A stretch of DNA of 64,000 nucleotides from Vanilla planifolia. Taxonomy: Eukaryota > Streptophyta > Magnoliopsida > Asparagales > Orchidaceae. The DNA is taken from NCBI GenBank assembly GCA_023846275.1, contig JAIUJO010000091.1, positions 1,149,729 through 1,213,728 of the forward strand. Reading direction: 5' to 3'. Positions 44,801-56,621 of the stretch are shown one piece after another. Positions within the stretch are counted from its first letter, which is position 1. Every line of letters begins with the position of its first letter. Position numbers and translations under genes: made by a program. Below the pieces are notes generated by a model. The model did not search any database, had not been told where the DNA came from, and saw only the letters and a program-made list of their open reading frames with translations.

Positions 44801-45350
44801 TTGTGCGTGCATGTATGTATGTGCATGCATAGATGTGCATATGTGTGTACATTTGTGTTTATGTTTGAGTGCCTATGCATGCATGTGTATTCATATGTGT
44901 GTGTGTATATATGCCTCTGTGTTTGTTCTTATGTGTGCATGTGCATGTGTATGTGTGTGCAAGTCTGTGCATGTGTATGCATATAGGTGTGTTGGTGTTG
45001 GTGCATGTCATCGCATGTTTGTGCATTTTCTGTGTATACTGTGTGCGAGCATGTTTTAATGTGTTTGCATGTGTATGAGTGCTTGAGCATATGAGTCTAC
45101 GTGTGTGTTTGTGTGCATGCATGCATATGTATGCACATGTGTGTGTTTGTGTACATCGTTAGTCTACATGTGCATATGTGCATGCGTGCACTTGTATGCA
45201 TGTGCTTGTGGATTTGTGTAAAAGTTTGTGCACATGTATGCATGTGTGTGTATGTATTTCTATATATTTGTGCATGTGAATGTGTTTGAGCATGCAATTT
45301 TGTGAATGTATGTGCATGTGCATGTATATTTGTTTATTTGTGTTTGTGTT
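41900..45350 (+). repeat. Diverged tandem duplication, unit about 1.65 kb
   Basis: Two segments, about 41,900-43,600 and 43,600-45,300, share ordered landmarks. Examples are TATATGTGCATGCATGCATG (41,947 and 43,627), ACTTGAATGCATGTG (42,441 and 44,068), TGTATTTGAGTTCATGTGGG (42,795 and 44,443), GTTTGAGTGCCTATGCATGC (43,214 and 44,863) and ATTTCTATATAT (43,568 and 45,256). Offsets are about 1,627-1,688 bp. Around 45,300 a third copy may begin, but it fades. The unit differs in landmark words from the one near 22-25.7 kb, so the two pairs arose separately or are very old relatives. Confidence 0.8.
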
Positions 45351-47593
45351 TGTGTATATTTGTGTGTGTGTGTGTGTGTGTGTTTGTGTGTATATGAGCA
45401 TATGTGTGCTTGCACATGTGCATGTGGCTACATGTTGATGCATTTGCATGTGTGTGAATGAGTGTGCATGAGCTTGTGTGTGTGTGTGTTTGAGTGCATA
45501 TGATGTGTTTTTGAGTGTGTGTGCATGGGTATGCATGTGTATGTATTTGCATGTATGGGTAGGTGTGTGTTGTTGTAAATTTATGTGTGTATTTTTGTGT
45601 TCATTAGGTCATACACATGTGTTGGTGGGTTCAAAAGTGTGTGCAAATGTGTTTGTATGGGTGTATGCATTTGTGTGTATGTGTGTGCATGCACATGTGC
45701 TGGTTGGTCGACATGTGTGCTTACATGTATATGTGTGCACAAGTTTGTGCACATGTATGTGTGTGTGTAAGTGCACATGTATAGATGTATGTGGGCATGT
45801 AATTGTGTGTGAGTGCTATATAAATGTTTGTGTATGGGTATGTAAGTGTGTAGGTTTGTGTGTGTGTATTTGTGTGTGCATGTATGTGTGTATGTGTCTT
45901 TGTATTTCTATTTGTGTGTGAGTTATGCACATGTGCATGTGTGCTAGTGCTCAAGTGTGTGTGTGTGTTCATGCAAAAACATATGCAAGTGTGTGTGTAC
46001 ATTTAAGCATGTGTGTATGGGTGTGTGTGAGTGTGGATGTATGTTTGTGCATGTAAGTGTGTGTGCATGTGTGTGTTTAGAAGTGCACGTGCATGTGCTT
46101 GTCTACTTATACTTTTGTGTGTGTGTGCATGTTTTGTTTTGTCTGCATGTATTGTGTGTGTACATGTGGGTGCATGATGTTGTGTGTGTATGGGTAAGTG
46201 TGCTTTTGTATGTGTTTGTGCATTTTTGTGTATACTTGTATATGTGTGTGGGTGCATGGATTAGTGCATTTGTACTAACATTCAGGTGTATTTGTGCATG
46301 CATGTGTGTGTGTGTATATTTTTGATGTGTGTAGGTAATTGTATGTATGTGTATTTTTTTCCACGTGTGTAGGTAAGTGTGTATATGTGGACATGTATTA
46401 ATGTGAGCGTACGTGTTTGTGTGTTTGCATGTGTGCATGTGTATGTGAGCGTGTGCATTTGTGTGTGTGTGTATATGTGTTATGTGCATGTGGCATGATG
46501 TGTGTTTGTGTGTGTGTGCACATGCACCTATCTGTTTATGCTTATGTGTGTGTGTGTAAATATACTTGCTCATGTGTGCATGTCTATGTGCATGAATGTT
46601 CATGAATGTGTGTATGTGTTGCTATGCATGTCTGCAAAGATCTGTTTGTATGTGTGCTTATGAGTGTAGATTTGTAAGTGTACTCTTTTTGTGTAAGGAG
46701 CATGCACATTGGTGTGTGAGTATATGTGTATGTGTGTGCTTGCATGCCTACAATCATGTGTGCATGTGTGTGTGGGCACATGTACACATATCTATATATA
46801 GGTGCATAGGTGCATGTATGTGTTCAAGTGTATATGTGTGTACGCATTACTGTTTGCATGTGTTTCTGTTAGCGTACTTATGTGTATGGCTATGAATGCA
46901 CACACATTTGCATATGTAGGTGTGTGTGTTCATGTGTGTGCATGCATATTTGAATACATAGGTGTGTGTGTGTGTGTGTGTGTGTGTTTGTATGTGTGTG
47001 TGTGTGCATGTATGCATTTGTGTATGCATATTTGTGCATGTGTGTGCATTTGTTTGTATTTGTGCACACATGTGTAGGTGTGCATGCATGTGTGCAAGTG
47101 TTTGCATGTGCTTGTGTTTGAGCATTTGTGTGTTCATACGTGTGTGTGCGTAGGGTTGTGTGTGCTTACGTGTGTTGTGTATGGGCAAGTGTGTTTTCAT
47201 GTGTGTGTTTGTAGATGTGTGTGCATAGTTTTGTGTGTGTGACTTTGTTTTCATGTGTGAGCATATAAAGGTATGTAAAAGTGTGTCTATGTGTGAGTGT
47301 GTGCACGTATTTGTGTATGTGTGCATGTTTATGTGATTATTCATGCATGCATGTGCCTTTATTTATGCATGTGTATATGTGTGCATGTGTGGGTGTGCAT
47401 GTTTGGTTCTACAAGCATATGAGTGCTTGGGCATGTGTTTGTGTGTCTATGTATTTGTACATGTGTGTGTGCATGTGTCATATGTGTATGTTCATGTAAG
47501 TGTACGTGTTTATGCAAGTGTGTGTGTGTGTGTGTTCCATATGTGGATTTGTGTCTGTGTGTTTGTGTATTCGTGTTTGTGTGTACAAGTGCT

Positions 47594-47729
47594 TGTGTGT
47601 GCATTTGTATAAGAGTGTAGGTATGTGTGTCCATGTGCATGTGTGTGTGTTTATGCATGTGTGTGCATTTGTATAAGAGTGTAGGTATGTGTGTCCATGT
47701 GCATGTGTGTGTGTTTATGCATGTGTGTG
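47594..47729 (+). repeat. Perfect 64-bp tandem duplication
   Basis: The 64-bp unit at 47,597-47,660 is repeated without a mismatch at 47,661-47,724. Identity extends a few bases on each side. It contains the distinctive words GCATTTGTATAAGAGTGTAG and GTGTGTCCATGTGCATG. Because the surrounding array is heavily mutated, an exact copy implies a recent event or a local assembly duplication. Confidence 0.95.
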
Positions 47730-48733
47730 TGCACATATATTTCTATGTGTGTGTTTATGATTTTATGTATGTTTTTATGCACATGCACATGATCACATTC
47801 ATACATGTGTGTGTATGCATGTTTGCATGTGCTTGTGCAAGTGATATGTGTGTGTATAGGTGTGTATATGCATGCTTGTGAGTGTGTATGTGAGTGTGCA
47901 TCAATGTTTGTGCATGTGTTTTTGTGCATGCATTTGTATGCATATGGGTGTGAGTGTGTGCATGTTTGTGAGCCTATTCTTGTGCATGTATGTACCTATT
48001 CTTGTACATATGCATGTGTATGTGTGTGCATGTGTTTATGATTATGCATGCATGTGTGTGTGTATGTGCATATGAACGTGTGCATGTGTGTGTGTGTATG
48101 AATGTGCATGCATGTTTGTGTGTGTATGCATGTCTGTGCATATATGTATATGTGCACATATGTGTGTATGTGTGTGCATGCCACGAATATGTTCAAAAAC
48201 ACATTTGCATATGTGTGTACATGTGTATGTGTGTATATGTGCAAGTACATGTGATTATGTTTGTGTTTTGGTATGTGTGTGCATACATGTGTGTGTTTGT
48301 ATTCATGTATGTGTGCAAGCACTAGTGTGCACGTGTCTATGCATGATGTATGTTGTGTGTGGATATCTATGTGTATGCATGTGTGTAGGTGTGATTGGAC
48401 ATGTATTCATTCATTTTTGTGTATATGCATGCATATCTGTGGGTGTGCATGTGTGTTGTACACATCTGTGTGTATGTGTATGTGTGTGAGTGTGTTTGTG
48501 TGTTTGTGTGGTTGTGTAATTGTGTGTGTGTATGTGCATATGAATTTGTGTGCACTCACATGTGTGTGTATGCATGTTTGTTTATGCATGTGTGGTTGTG
48601 CATATGTCTGCATGTATGTCTACATACATGTTTGATTATATTCCATTGTGTGTGTTTGTGTTATTGCACATGTGTGTAGCAATGCATGTGCATGTGTTCA
48701 TAAGTGTGTGTGTGTGTTTGCATGGATGTGCAT

Positions 48734-48767
48734 GTGTGCATGCATGGCATGTGTGCATGCATGGCAT
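48734..48767 (+). repeat. 17-bp direct duplication
   Basis: The unit GTGTGCATGCATGGCAT occurs at 48,734-48,750 and again, identical, at 48,751-48,767. Confidence 0.85.
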
Positions 48768-51700
48768 GTGTGAGTGTGCATATGTGTGAGTTTATGTGTA
48801 TGTGAATGTGTATACATATGTATATACATATGTGTGTGAAAGTGTATGTCTAAGGGTGTGTGAGCAAGAGTGTTTTTGCATGTGATTATGTGTATATGCA
48901 TGTGTTTGTGTGCATTTGTGTGTGTGGATATTTATGAGTGTGCATGTTTTTGTGTTGTTGTGAGTGCATGTGTGTGTGCATGCAAGCACATGTGCATGTA
49001 TGTGTCTGCATGTGAATGTCATATATGTGATTGTGCATGTGTGTGTGCATGTGTACTCAAGTGTTTATGTATCTGAATGTTTACATGTTTGTGAGTGTGC
49101 ACAATTACAAGTGTGTTTGTGTGCACTTAAGTGTGTGTGTGTGTGTGTGTCTATACAAACATATGCTAGCATATGTGCGTGCATGTGTATGGGTGTGTGT
49201 TGGTGTATGTGTGCGTACATGTCTGTGCATGTATGTTTGCATGTGTGATCACATTTGTGTGTGCATATGTCTGTGTGTGCATGTGTGTGCACTTGTGTAT
49301 AGGTATATGCATGTGTATGCATGTGTGTATATGTATGTGCAAGTGTGTGTGAGTATGTGCGTGCATGTGTGTGTTTATATGTGGATGCATGCTTGTGTGT
49401 GTGTGTGTGTGCATGTGGATGCATGCTTGTGTGCATTTGTGTGTGTGTGTGCAATTACCCCACATGCCTACGTGTGTGCATCTTTGTGTTTGTGCTTGCA
49501 TATATATATATGCTTGGTTGTGGGTGTCTGCATGCATGTGTTTGTGTTTATGCATTTGTTCATGTGTTCTAGTATGTGCACATTAATGCATTCGTGCATG
49601 TGTGTTTGCATGCATGTTGGTGCAAGTGTGTGTGTGTGCAAGATTTTGCATTCGTATACTATATACATGCATGTGAGTGTGTGTGTGTGTGCCAATCCAT
49701 GTGAGTATGTGCTAGTTTGTGTATGTGTGTGCTAGCACTTATAGTTGTGTTTACATATGTGTGTGTGTGTATGTGTGTGCACACATATGTATGAGAATGC
49801 GAGTGTGTGTCTCCATAGGAATGTGTGTGTGCACGTAGGTGCACTCACTCAATGCATGCTTTGCTTGTAGATGTGTGTGTGCATGAGTATTAATATGTAT
49901 ATGTGTGCATGTGCATTTTTGTGTGTGTGCGTGTCGCTATCTATGTGCTTTTGTGCATGTGTGTGTGATCAGATGTGTGTGTACATGTGTGTTTGTTTGC
50001 ATGTATGCCAATGCATCTATGTGTGTGACCACATTTATTTGTGCCTATATGGGCACGTTTGAGCATGCTTGTATGTGTGAGCTTGCCTTTTTGTGTGCTC
50101 TTATGCATGTGTCTTTGTTTGCATGTGTGTACGTATTGTGCATGCGTGATATGTGTGTATGTGTGTGTGCATGCATGCATGTTTGTGTCTCTACTTTTGT
50201 GTGTGTATGTGTTTATATGTGTGTGCATGTATGCATGCAAGTTTCTTAGTGTTTGCATTGATGTTTATGTCTGTGTGATCAAGTTCATGCATGGGTGTGA
50301 GTGTGTGATGTGTGTTCATGTGTGTATGAGTGTGTGTTTGTGCAGGCATACATGTGTTTCGTGTGCATGTGCATGGGTGTTCACATGTATGAATGGTTGT
50401 GTGTGCATGCATGTCTATGTGTGTACATGTGTCTGTATCAGTGCATGTGTGGTTGTGTGTGTGTATAAGCGTGAGTGTGTGTGGTTTTTTGTGCACTAGT
50501 GTGTAATGTGTGTACATGTGTGTGCATTTGTATGCATGTATGTGTGATGTGTGCAAGTGTGTGCATGTAAGCATATGCATGTGTGCATGCACATGTGTGT
50601 GCATGTATGTGTGTGTGTATGTGCATTTTGTTTGTGTGCATGTGTGCAAGTAGGTGTGTACGTGTGTGTGCACATGCATGAGTTTGTGTTTGCATGTGTG
50701 CATCCACATGAATATGTGTAATTATGTGTGTGCATACATCTGTGTGTGTGTGTGTATGCATATGAGAGTATGTGTGTGCATGTTTGTTTGTGAAATACTA
50801 TGTGTGTGTGGAAATTGTGATTGTGTTTCTGTGCATACAAGGGTATGTGTGTGTGTTTATGTGCATGCATATATGTGTCTATGTTCGCATGCATGTGCAT
50901 GTCTATGCATATTTTTCACATTTGTGTATATGTGTGTGTGCATGCAAGTGTATGTGCATGTGGCCTTTAGCATGTGTAAGTGTTTTTGTGTGTGCATATA
51001 TGTGTGCACATGTGTGTGTGTATGTATGTGTGTTTGTACATTTGTGTGTGTCTTTGTATTCAAGTATGTGCATGTGCATGCATGTGAGCATGTGTGTATG
51101 TGTATGTGTGCATGTGTACATGTGTGTGTGTGTATGCATGAGTGTGTGCATGTGAATGCATCTAAGTGCATGCATACTTGTGTGTGCATGTGTGCGTAGG
51201 TGCATGTGTGTATGCATATATGTCAGTTTGTATCTATGTGGGTGTTTGTGTGTGTACGTGCATGCTTTTTTGTATGTGTGTACAATTATGCATGTGTGTG
51301 TATGGGTATGCTTGTCAGTGCGTGCACGTGTGGCTGTATGTGTGCTTGTATATGTGTGTGTGTGCACGTGTATGTGTGTGGACAAGTGTACTTGTGCATG
51401 TTTGTATGCCATTTTATTTTGCATGTGTGTGTATGTAAATATATGTGTATGCAAGTGTAATTGTGTGCAAGTGTGTGTGTGTATATTCACGTGTGCGAGT
51501 GTGTGCATGCAAGTTTGTGTGCATATGAGTGTGCATGAGTGTATCCATATGTGCATGTTTGTGTACGTGTGTGAGGGTGTGTGGGTGGAAGTTTGTGTAC
51601 ATGTGTGTGCATGTGTGTGTGTGTATATATTCATTTGTATCATATGCTTGTACATTACTATATGTGTGTGCATGTTGTGTGTGATGTGCATGTGTTTGCA

Positions 51701-54145
51701 CATCATTGCTTGCATATGAATGCATGCATATATGTGTGCATTTGTGAATATGCATGTGCACATGGGCATGTGTGAGTGTGTTTTCTTATCTATGCATTTG
51801 TTTGTGTATGTGCATGTGTTTGTGTCAGTGTACATGTATGTGTTTGTATGAAAATGTGTAGTTTTGTGAATGTGTGCGTGTGCGCAAGCATGTGTATTTG
51901 TTTGTGAGAATGTGGGTATGAATGCATTAGCGCATGCATCCACATTTGAGTGTGTGCATCTGTGTTTGCTTGCGCATATGTTTGTTTGTGTACATTTGTG
52001 CGTGCATGTGTGGTTGTGTGTGTGCATACGTGTGTTTTGCATCTATGTGTGTGCATTGACATGTGCTTGTACACCTGTGCGTGTTCATTTTTGTGCATGA
52101 ATCTATGTGTGTGGGTGTGTGTGTGCAAGCATGCATGTGTGGGTACTGTTAGTAGACTTCTATGTACATGTGTGTTCACATGTATGTGTGTGTAGGTGTG
52201 CACACACATGCATGTGTTTGTGTGTGCCCATGTGCATGTTTGTGTATGTGGGTGTGTGCATGCTTGTGTCTATGTGTATGTGTTTGTGTGTTTGCATACA
52301 TGGATATATGTGAGTGTGTGTACTTGTGTGTGTGCATATATGTTACATATGTTCATGTGTATGCATGTATGTGTGTGTGCACAAGAGAGCACAAGTCTAT
52401 GCATGCCTGTGTGTGCTTATTGGTATATTTGTTTGTGTTTTTTTGTATGTCTATGTAAGGTTATGTGCATGCATGTAAAAATGTGTGTGTGATTGTATGT
52501 GTATACATGCATCGATGTGCGTGCATGCATGTGTGTGTGGCCATTTGGGTGTGTTCGTGTATTAGTGTATGTGCATGTGTTTTTTTGCATGTATCTATGT
52601 GTGTGAGTGTGCATGTGTGTGTCCAACAACATGTGTGGGTCCTTACATGTGTTTATGTATGTGTATGTGCATATTTGTATGTGTAGATGTGTGTGCTGGT
52701 GTGTGTGCATATGTCTGCATACATGTTTATGTGTGTGCATGTTTGCATGTGTGGGTGGTTACACATGTGTATGTGTGGGTGTGTACGTGCATGTATGTGT
52801 GTTTGTGTGTGTTGGTACATGTCTATGTGTATGTGCATGCATGTGTTTATGCATAAGTTTTATGTATGCATGTCTGTGCATATGTGTATATATGTGTGTG
52901 CATATATGCATCTATGTGCACATGTGTGTGTCCATACATCTATGTGTGTTTGTGGGTATGTGCACATATCTAAGTGTTCATCCTCACGTGTGTCCATGTG
53001 TGTGTGTGTGCATGTGCCTGTGTGTATTTGTGTGTGCATGCACACATGTGTGTGTGCATATATGTGTCTGGGTGTCTATTCATGCATGTGCAAGCGCACG
53101 TGCTTGTGCATTTGTGTGTAAGCATGTGTGCACCTACATATATGTGCATGTCTTTTATGCATATGTAGTGCTTGTGTGTGTGCATGTATAGAGTTAGTTT
53201 GTGTATGTGTGTGTGCATGTGCATGCGTGTACACGTGTGTATATGTCATATGCATGTGTGTGCATAGGTGTGTGCATATGCATATATGTTTGTTTGTGTG
53301 TGTACATGTGTGCATTTGTGTATACAATTGTGCACATGTGTTCATGTGTGCTTGTATGTGTGGGTGCATACGTCTATGCATGTCATGTGAGTGTGTAAGC
53401 ATGCATGTGCATGTATTTATAGTTAGAAGTGTGTGCATGCTACTACATGTGTGTGTATGTGTCTAAGCATGTGTATTTGTGTGAGTGTGTGCATGTATAA
53501 GGGTGTATGCATATGTTTTTGTGTGTGCTATGTGTGCATGCATGTTCATGTATTACATTTGTGTGGTTATGTGCATGTCTGTATACAAGTGTTTATTTGT
53601 ATTCATGTGCATGTGTGTATGAATGTGCCTTTGTGCATGTGTGTGTACTTGTGTGAGTATGTATGTGTGTGTGTGTATGTGCATGTGCGAGTGTATGCAT
53701 GTGTATGCATTTGTGCATGTGCTTGTGTAAGCAAATGAGTGCATGTGTGCTTATGTGTATGTGTGTGTCTACATGTGTTCAAATGAGTGTGTGTACATGT
53801 GCATGGTGGTGTGTGTTTGTAAGTGAATTTGAGTGTGTGAGAATGTGTGTTATATTTGTGTGTGCATATCAATTTGTGTGCATGTGTTTGAGTATGTGTG
53901 CATGTCTATGTGCATTTGTATGTGTGTGTGTGTGTGGTTGTAGGTATGGGTGCCTGTGTGTACATGTGTCTGTGCATGTGTGTGTGCGTGGGTACACACG
54001 TGTCTTTGTGTTTGCTTGAGTTCATGTGTGTATATGTATGTGCTTGAGTGTGTGGCTATGTATGCATGTGTGTGTGTGAGTGCATATGCATATGTGTATT
54101 TGTGTGTAGATCTGCACGTGTGGGTGTGCATGGTTGTGTGAGAGC

Positions 54146-54165
54146 ATATATATATATATATATAT
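54146..54165. repeat. (AT)10 microsatellite
   Basis: A 20-bp uninterrupted AT run lies about 630 bp left of the retroelement boundary. A shorter AT run of 12 bp is at 49,500-49,511. Confidence 0.9.
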
Positions 54166-55348
54166 GTATTTGTTCATGCCTATGTGTGTATGTGTAGGAG
54201 TGTGTGTTGTGTGTGTAGGTTGTGTTAGTGTATGTGCATGTATATGTGTGTGCTCATATATGTATGCATCTATGTGTGTGTGTGTGTGTGCATTCGTGCA
54301 TATATGCATGGGTGTATATTTACATGAGTGAGCTATGCATATGCATAACTCTTTTTGTGTGTTTATGCATGTGTGTGTATCCATATGTGTGTTGTGCATG
54401 TGTATATGTGTACATGTGTGTGTGTGTGTTTGCATGCACGTGCAAGCATGTGTGCATGTGTTTGTATGTACTAGGTTTGTGTGTGTGTGCATGTATATGC
54501 TTATATGTGTGTATATGTGTGTGTGTAGGGGTGTATGTATACATGTGTGCGTGCATATTTATATGCAGCTGCATACATGTGTGTGTAGGTTAGCTCTCAC
54601 ATGCATGTGTGCGTGTTCATGTGTGTGAGTGTGTGTGGGTTTTTTTGTGTGCATGTGTGGGGGAATGTGAGCATGCACATGTGTGTGTGAGTGTGTATTC
54701 ATGTGTGTTTGTACATATATGAGTGCATATGTGTGTGTGTGAGTGGTTGTTTTTTTGTAACTTTGTGTGAATGTATGTGTGTGCATGTGTGTGTGATATT
54801 AGAGCTCTAACATTAGTTGACAAACATACACTCAATGGCATCACACTTGTTATATATGTTTGTCTGTGCAAAATTTGTTTGAAAATTGCTTAAAAAATTC
54901 CTAAAATTGAGTTTTCATTTCTATTTTTTCACTTTTTGCCATCCACTATTACCTATTTGCCATCACTATTGCTATTAATAATCATTGTCATAGTTCTCAT
55001 CGAATTGTGCACCCAAGTGACCTGATTGACCCAAGAATCTGCCTGATATACTCGTCCCATTCAGACCCATTACTTGTGACAACCATTCTATCTGCTCTGA
55101 TTAGTGACAACCCATGTTGGCCCACTAGTCCTTGTCAACCTGTGTTGTTCTGCTCAACCCACACCTACCTGAAAATTAAACTTATAGCTATGCTTATGCC
55201 GCTTGCCCTACCATTTGCCTCCTCTCATTTCCTTGCTTATCATTACCACAGCCCAAAACACATGGCTAGATTGAGAACTTCTTAATGTCAATTAATTTTG
55301 TAGTTTTGTTTCATTTTTTAAAAATTATTGATATACTTTTGAGGTTCT

Positions 55349-55356
55349 TATAAATA
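55349..55356 (+). promoter_or_regulatory. Candidate TATA box of LTR promoter
   Basis: TATAAATA lies about 555 bp into the 5' LTR, in the region where a U3 promoter is expected. An AATAAA follows at 55,377-55,382, too close to the predicted start to be clearly a poly(A) signal. AT-rich DNA gives such matches by chance, so function is uncertain. Confidence 0.35.
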
Positions 55357-55487
55357 AGGATGTTCCCAATGTTGAAAATAAATAATCATGAATTAAAAAT
55401 TTCTTTTGTTTCTATGATTTGATCTTTCTAAACAAATAATGTGTACCTAACTCTAGTTGGAGAGATATCAAGTTCTCTTATGAGAGT

Positions 55488-55600
55488 CAAGGATCGAAGG
55501 TGAGAGACCTTCCATAAAGAGAATTGGTAACCAAACCCTTTTAAGAAACAATGATTGAAGTTAGAGACCTTCCATCGAGAGAATCGATAAGAAAACAAAT
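55488..55600 (+). repeat. 60-bp imperfect tandem repeat inside LTR
   Basis: Two units starting about 55,488 and 55,548 share GAGACCTTCCAT (55,504 and 55,564), a following AGAGAAT-GATAA type block, and a preceding GATYGAAG block. Tandem repeats in U3 or R are common in plant LTRs and can act as enhancer-like elements. That role is not shown here. Confidence 0.75.
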
Positions 55601-56201
55601 TCCTCATTTCATTAATGCTCATAAGTCTTCACCGAAGTTTTCACTCTCATAATCTAATCACCAAACACTAACCACTTCAATAAGGCTCCTCATCTTTGCC
55701 AATTATCTTATTACTCTTCTAAGCCAAGCTTCACCACTAATCCAAAACCACCACCTTGCCACACTGTTTTTATCTTTGGTGCTCGACATGCAACACCAAT
55801 GTAATTGCAAGACATCATTGACAAAATAGAGCACTCTTCTAGCATCTTTTATTTTCTATGTAATAATTTAAAGTTAATATTGTTCTTTCTTCTATTAAAA
55901 TACTTCACATTGAGTTTATCTTAAGTTTTTTTTATTTTATGTGTAAAATTAGATATGAGAAGAATTATTTCACAAGACTCTATTATTGATATTAAATGTA
56001 TTATCACCTACTCCACTTAAAAATCAATACTATAATTATGGATACCAATCTTTGAAGAATTTTAAAATATCATACATGTCACCAAACCCTAATTAATTTA
56101 TAGTATTGCTTTATATTCTCTAATAATTTATTAAGCATCTTTAGTATTGTAGGCTCTAAATTAGACTCTAGTAGAAGTTTAAATTTGTCTTGCATCAACT
56201 T

Positions 56202-56212
56202 TGGTATTAGAG
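56202..56212 (+). other. Primer-binding site, initiator tRNA-Met type
   Basis: TGGTATTAGAG sits just downstream of the proposed LTR end. The usual plant retrotransposon site begins TGGTATCAGAGC, complementary to the 3' end of initiator tRNA-Met. Here one C is changed to T and the match ends after GAG. It would prime minus-strand DNA synthesis in an active element. Confidence 0.8.
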
Positions 56213-56621
56213 AATAGTTTTTTAAATAAAATATTTTTTCTTTTGTTTTTTGCTTACTATATCTATTAAAGAATTCTTAACTAGTTTTGGAAAAACTTTG
56301 TCTTAGGAGATGGTATAAAAATAATGATACAACACCCCACCATCTTTCCAACGAACCATCCAGTTTGGTGTAAGAGATAGTCCATCTTAAGCAAGACTTT
56401 TATCATTCGCCATTTTCTTAAAACATTCCCTATCTCAACTTTGATGGTCTATAATTGGATCGCTTTGCTTTCGCAATTTTTTAAAAAATATATTGAAAAA
56501 AAGGAAGATATCTCACAATATTTTTATATATTAAAAAATATATTTGATATTATTTTTTTCCTTTATATTTCTCTATGTTGCAAACCTTTATATGATAATA
56601 AGGATAGATAAACCTTATCAA
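56213..56621 (+). other. Retroelement leader, no gene
   Basis: About 400 bp of AT-rich sequence lies between the primer-binding site and the gag start. It contains poly-T and poly-A tracts and no open frame of note. This is the normal place for an untranslated leader carrying packaging signals, but none can be identified by eye. Confidence 0.6.

Larger units (their letters stand above)
1..54793 (+). repeat. Giant degenerate TG-rich simple-sequence array
   Basis: The + strand is built almost wholly of TG dinucleotides interrupted by CA and TA, giving long stretches of alternating pyrimidine and purine. TGTGTGCATG-like words recur throughout. C is nearly always followed by A and CpG is scarce, as expected if CG steps have decayed to TG or CA. 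Pure TG runs are short, mostly under 20 bp, so this is an old, mutated microsatellite or minisatellite and not a fresh (TG)n. No exon structure, tRNA or rRNA was recognised. Open frames occur in every phase because T/G-rich alternating DNA rarely forms stops. They translate to Cys/Val/Met-rich peptides on the + strand and His/Thr-rich peptides on the - strand, often overlapping, and look like composition artefacts. The array reaches the left window edge, so its full length is unknown. It stops abruptly at the first base of the retroelement. Confidence 0.95.
54794..56197 (+). repeat. 5' LTR of the gypsy element
   Basis: The LTR is about 1.4 kb. It starts TGATATTAG directly against the TG array and probably ends ...TTGCATCA, four bases before the primer-binding site; an end at TGCA (56,194) is also possible. 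Its first 90 bp align with the sequence after the polypurine tract at 58,885. The shared word TCTAACATTAG lies at 54,806-54,816 and 58,895-58,905, followed by similarly ordered ACAA..CA and GCAT..CACT blocks. It is AT-rich and holds no convincing coding region. Open frames at 55,007-55,285 (+) and 55,428-55,622 (-) lie wholly inside it and are judged spurious. A possible TATA box and a 60-bp internal repeat are listed separately. Confidence 0.8.

Noticed and set aside
50903..52042. 379-residue open frame on the - strand, His/Thr-rich
   Set aside because: It is built only from the complement of TG/CA repeats and is overlapped by equally long frames on the + strand. It has no domain, no distinct composition and no gene context.
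1..54793. Telomeric or CRISPR array
   Set aside because: No TTTAGGG-type telomere motif and no regular repeat-spacer pattern. The DNA is a degenerate dinucleotide repeat.
55007..55285. 92-residue open frame with normal composition
   Set aside because: It lies wholly inside the 5' LTR and shows no recognisable domain; probably chance.
55428..55622. 64-residue frame on the - strand with an internal peptide repeat
   Set aside because: The peptide repeat only mirrors the 60-bp DNA repeat within the LTR, with no sign of a gene.
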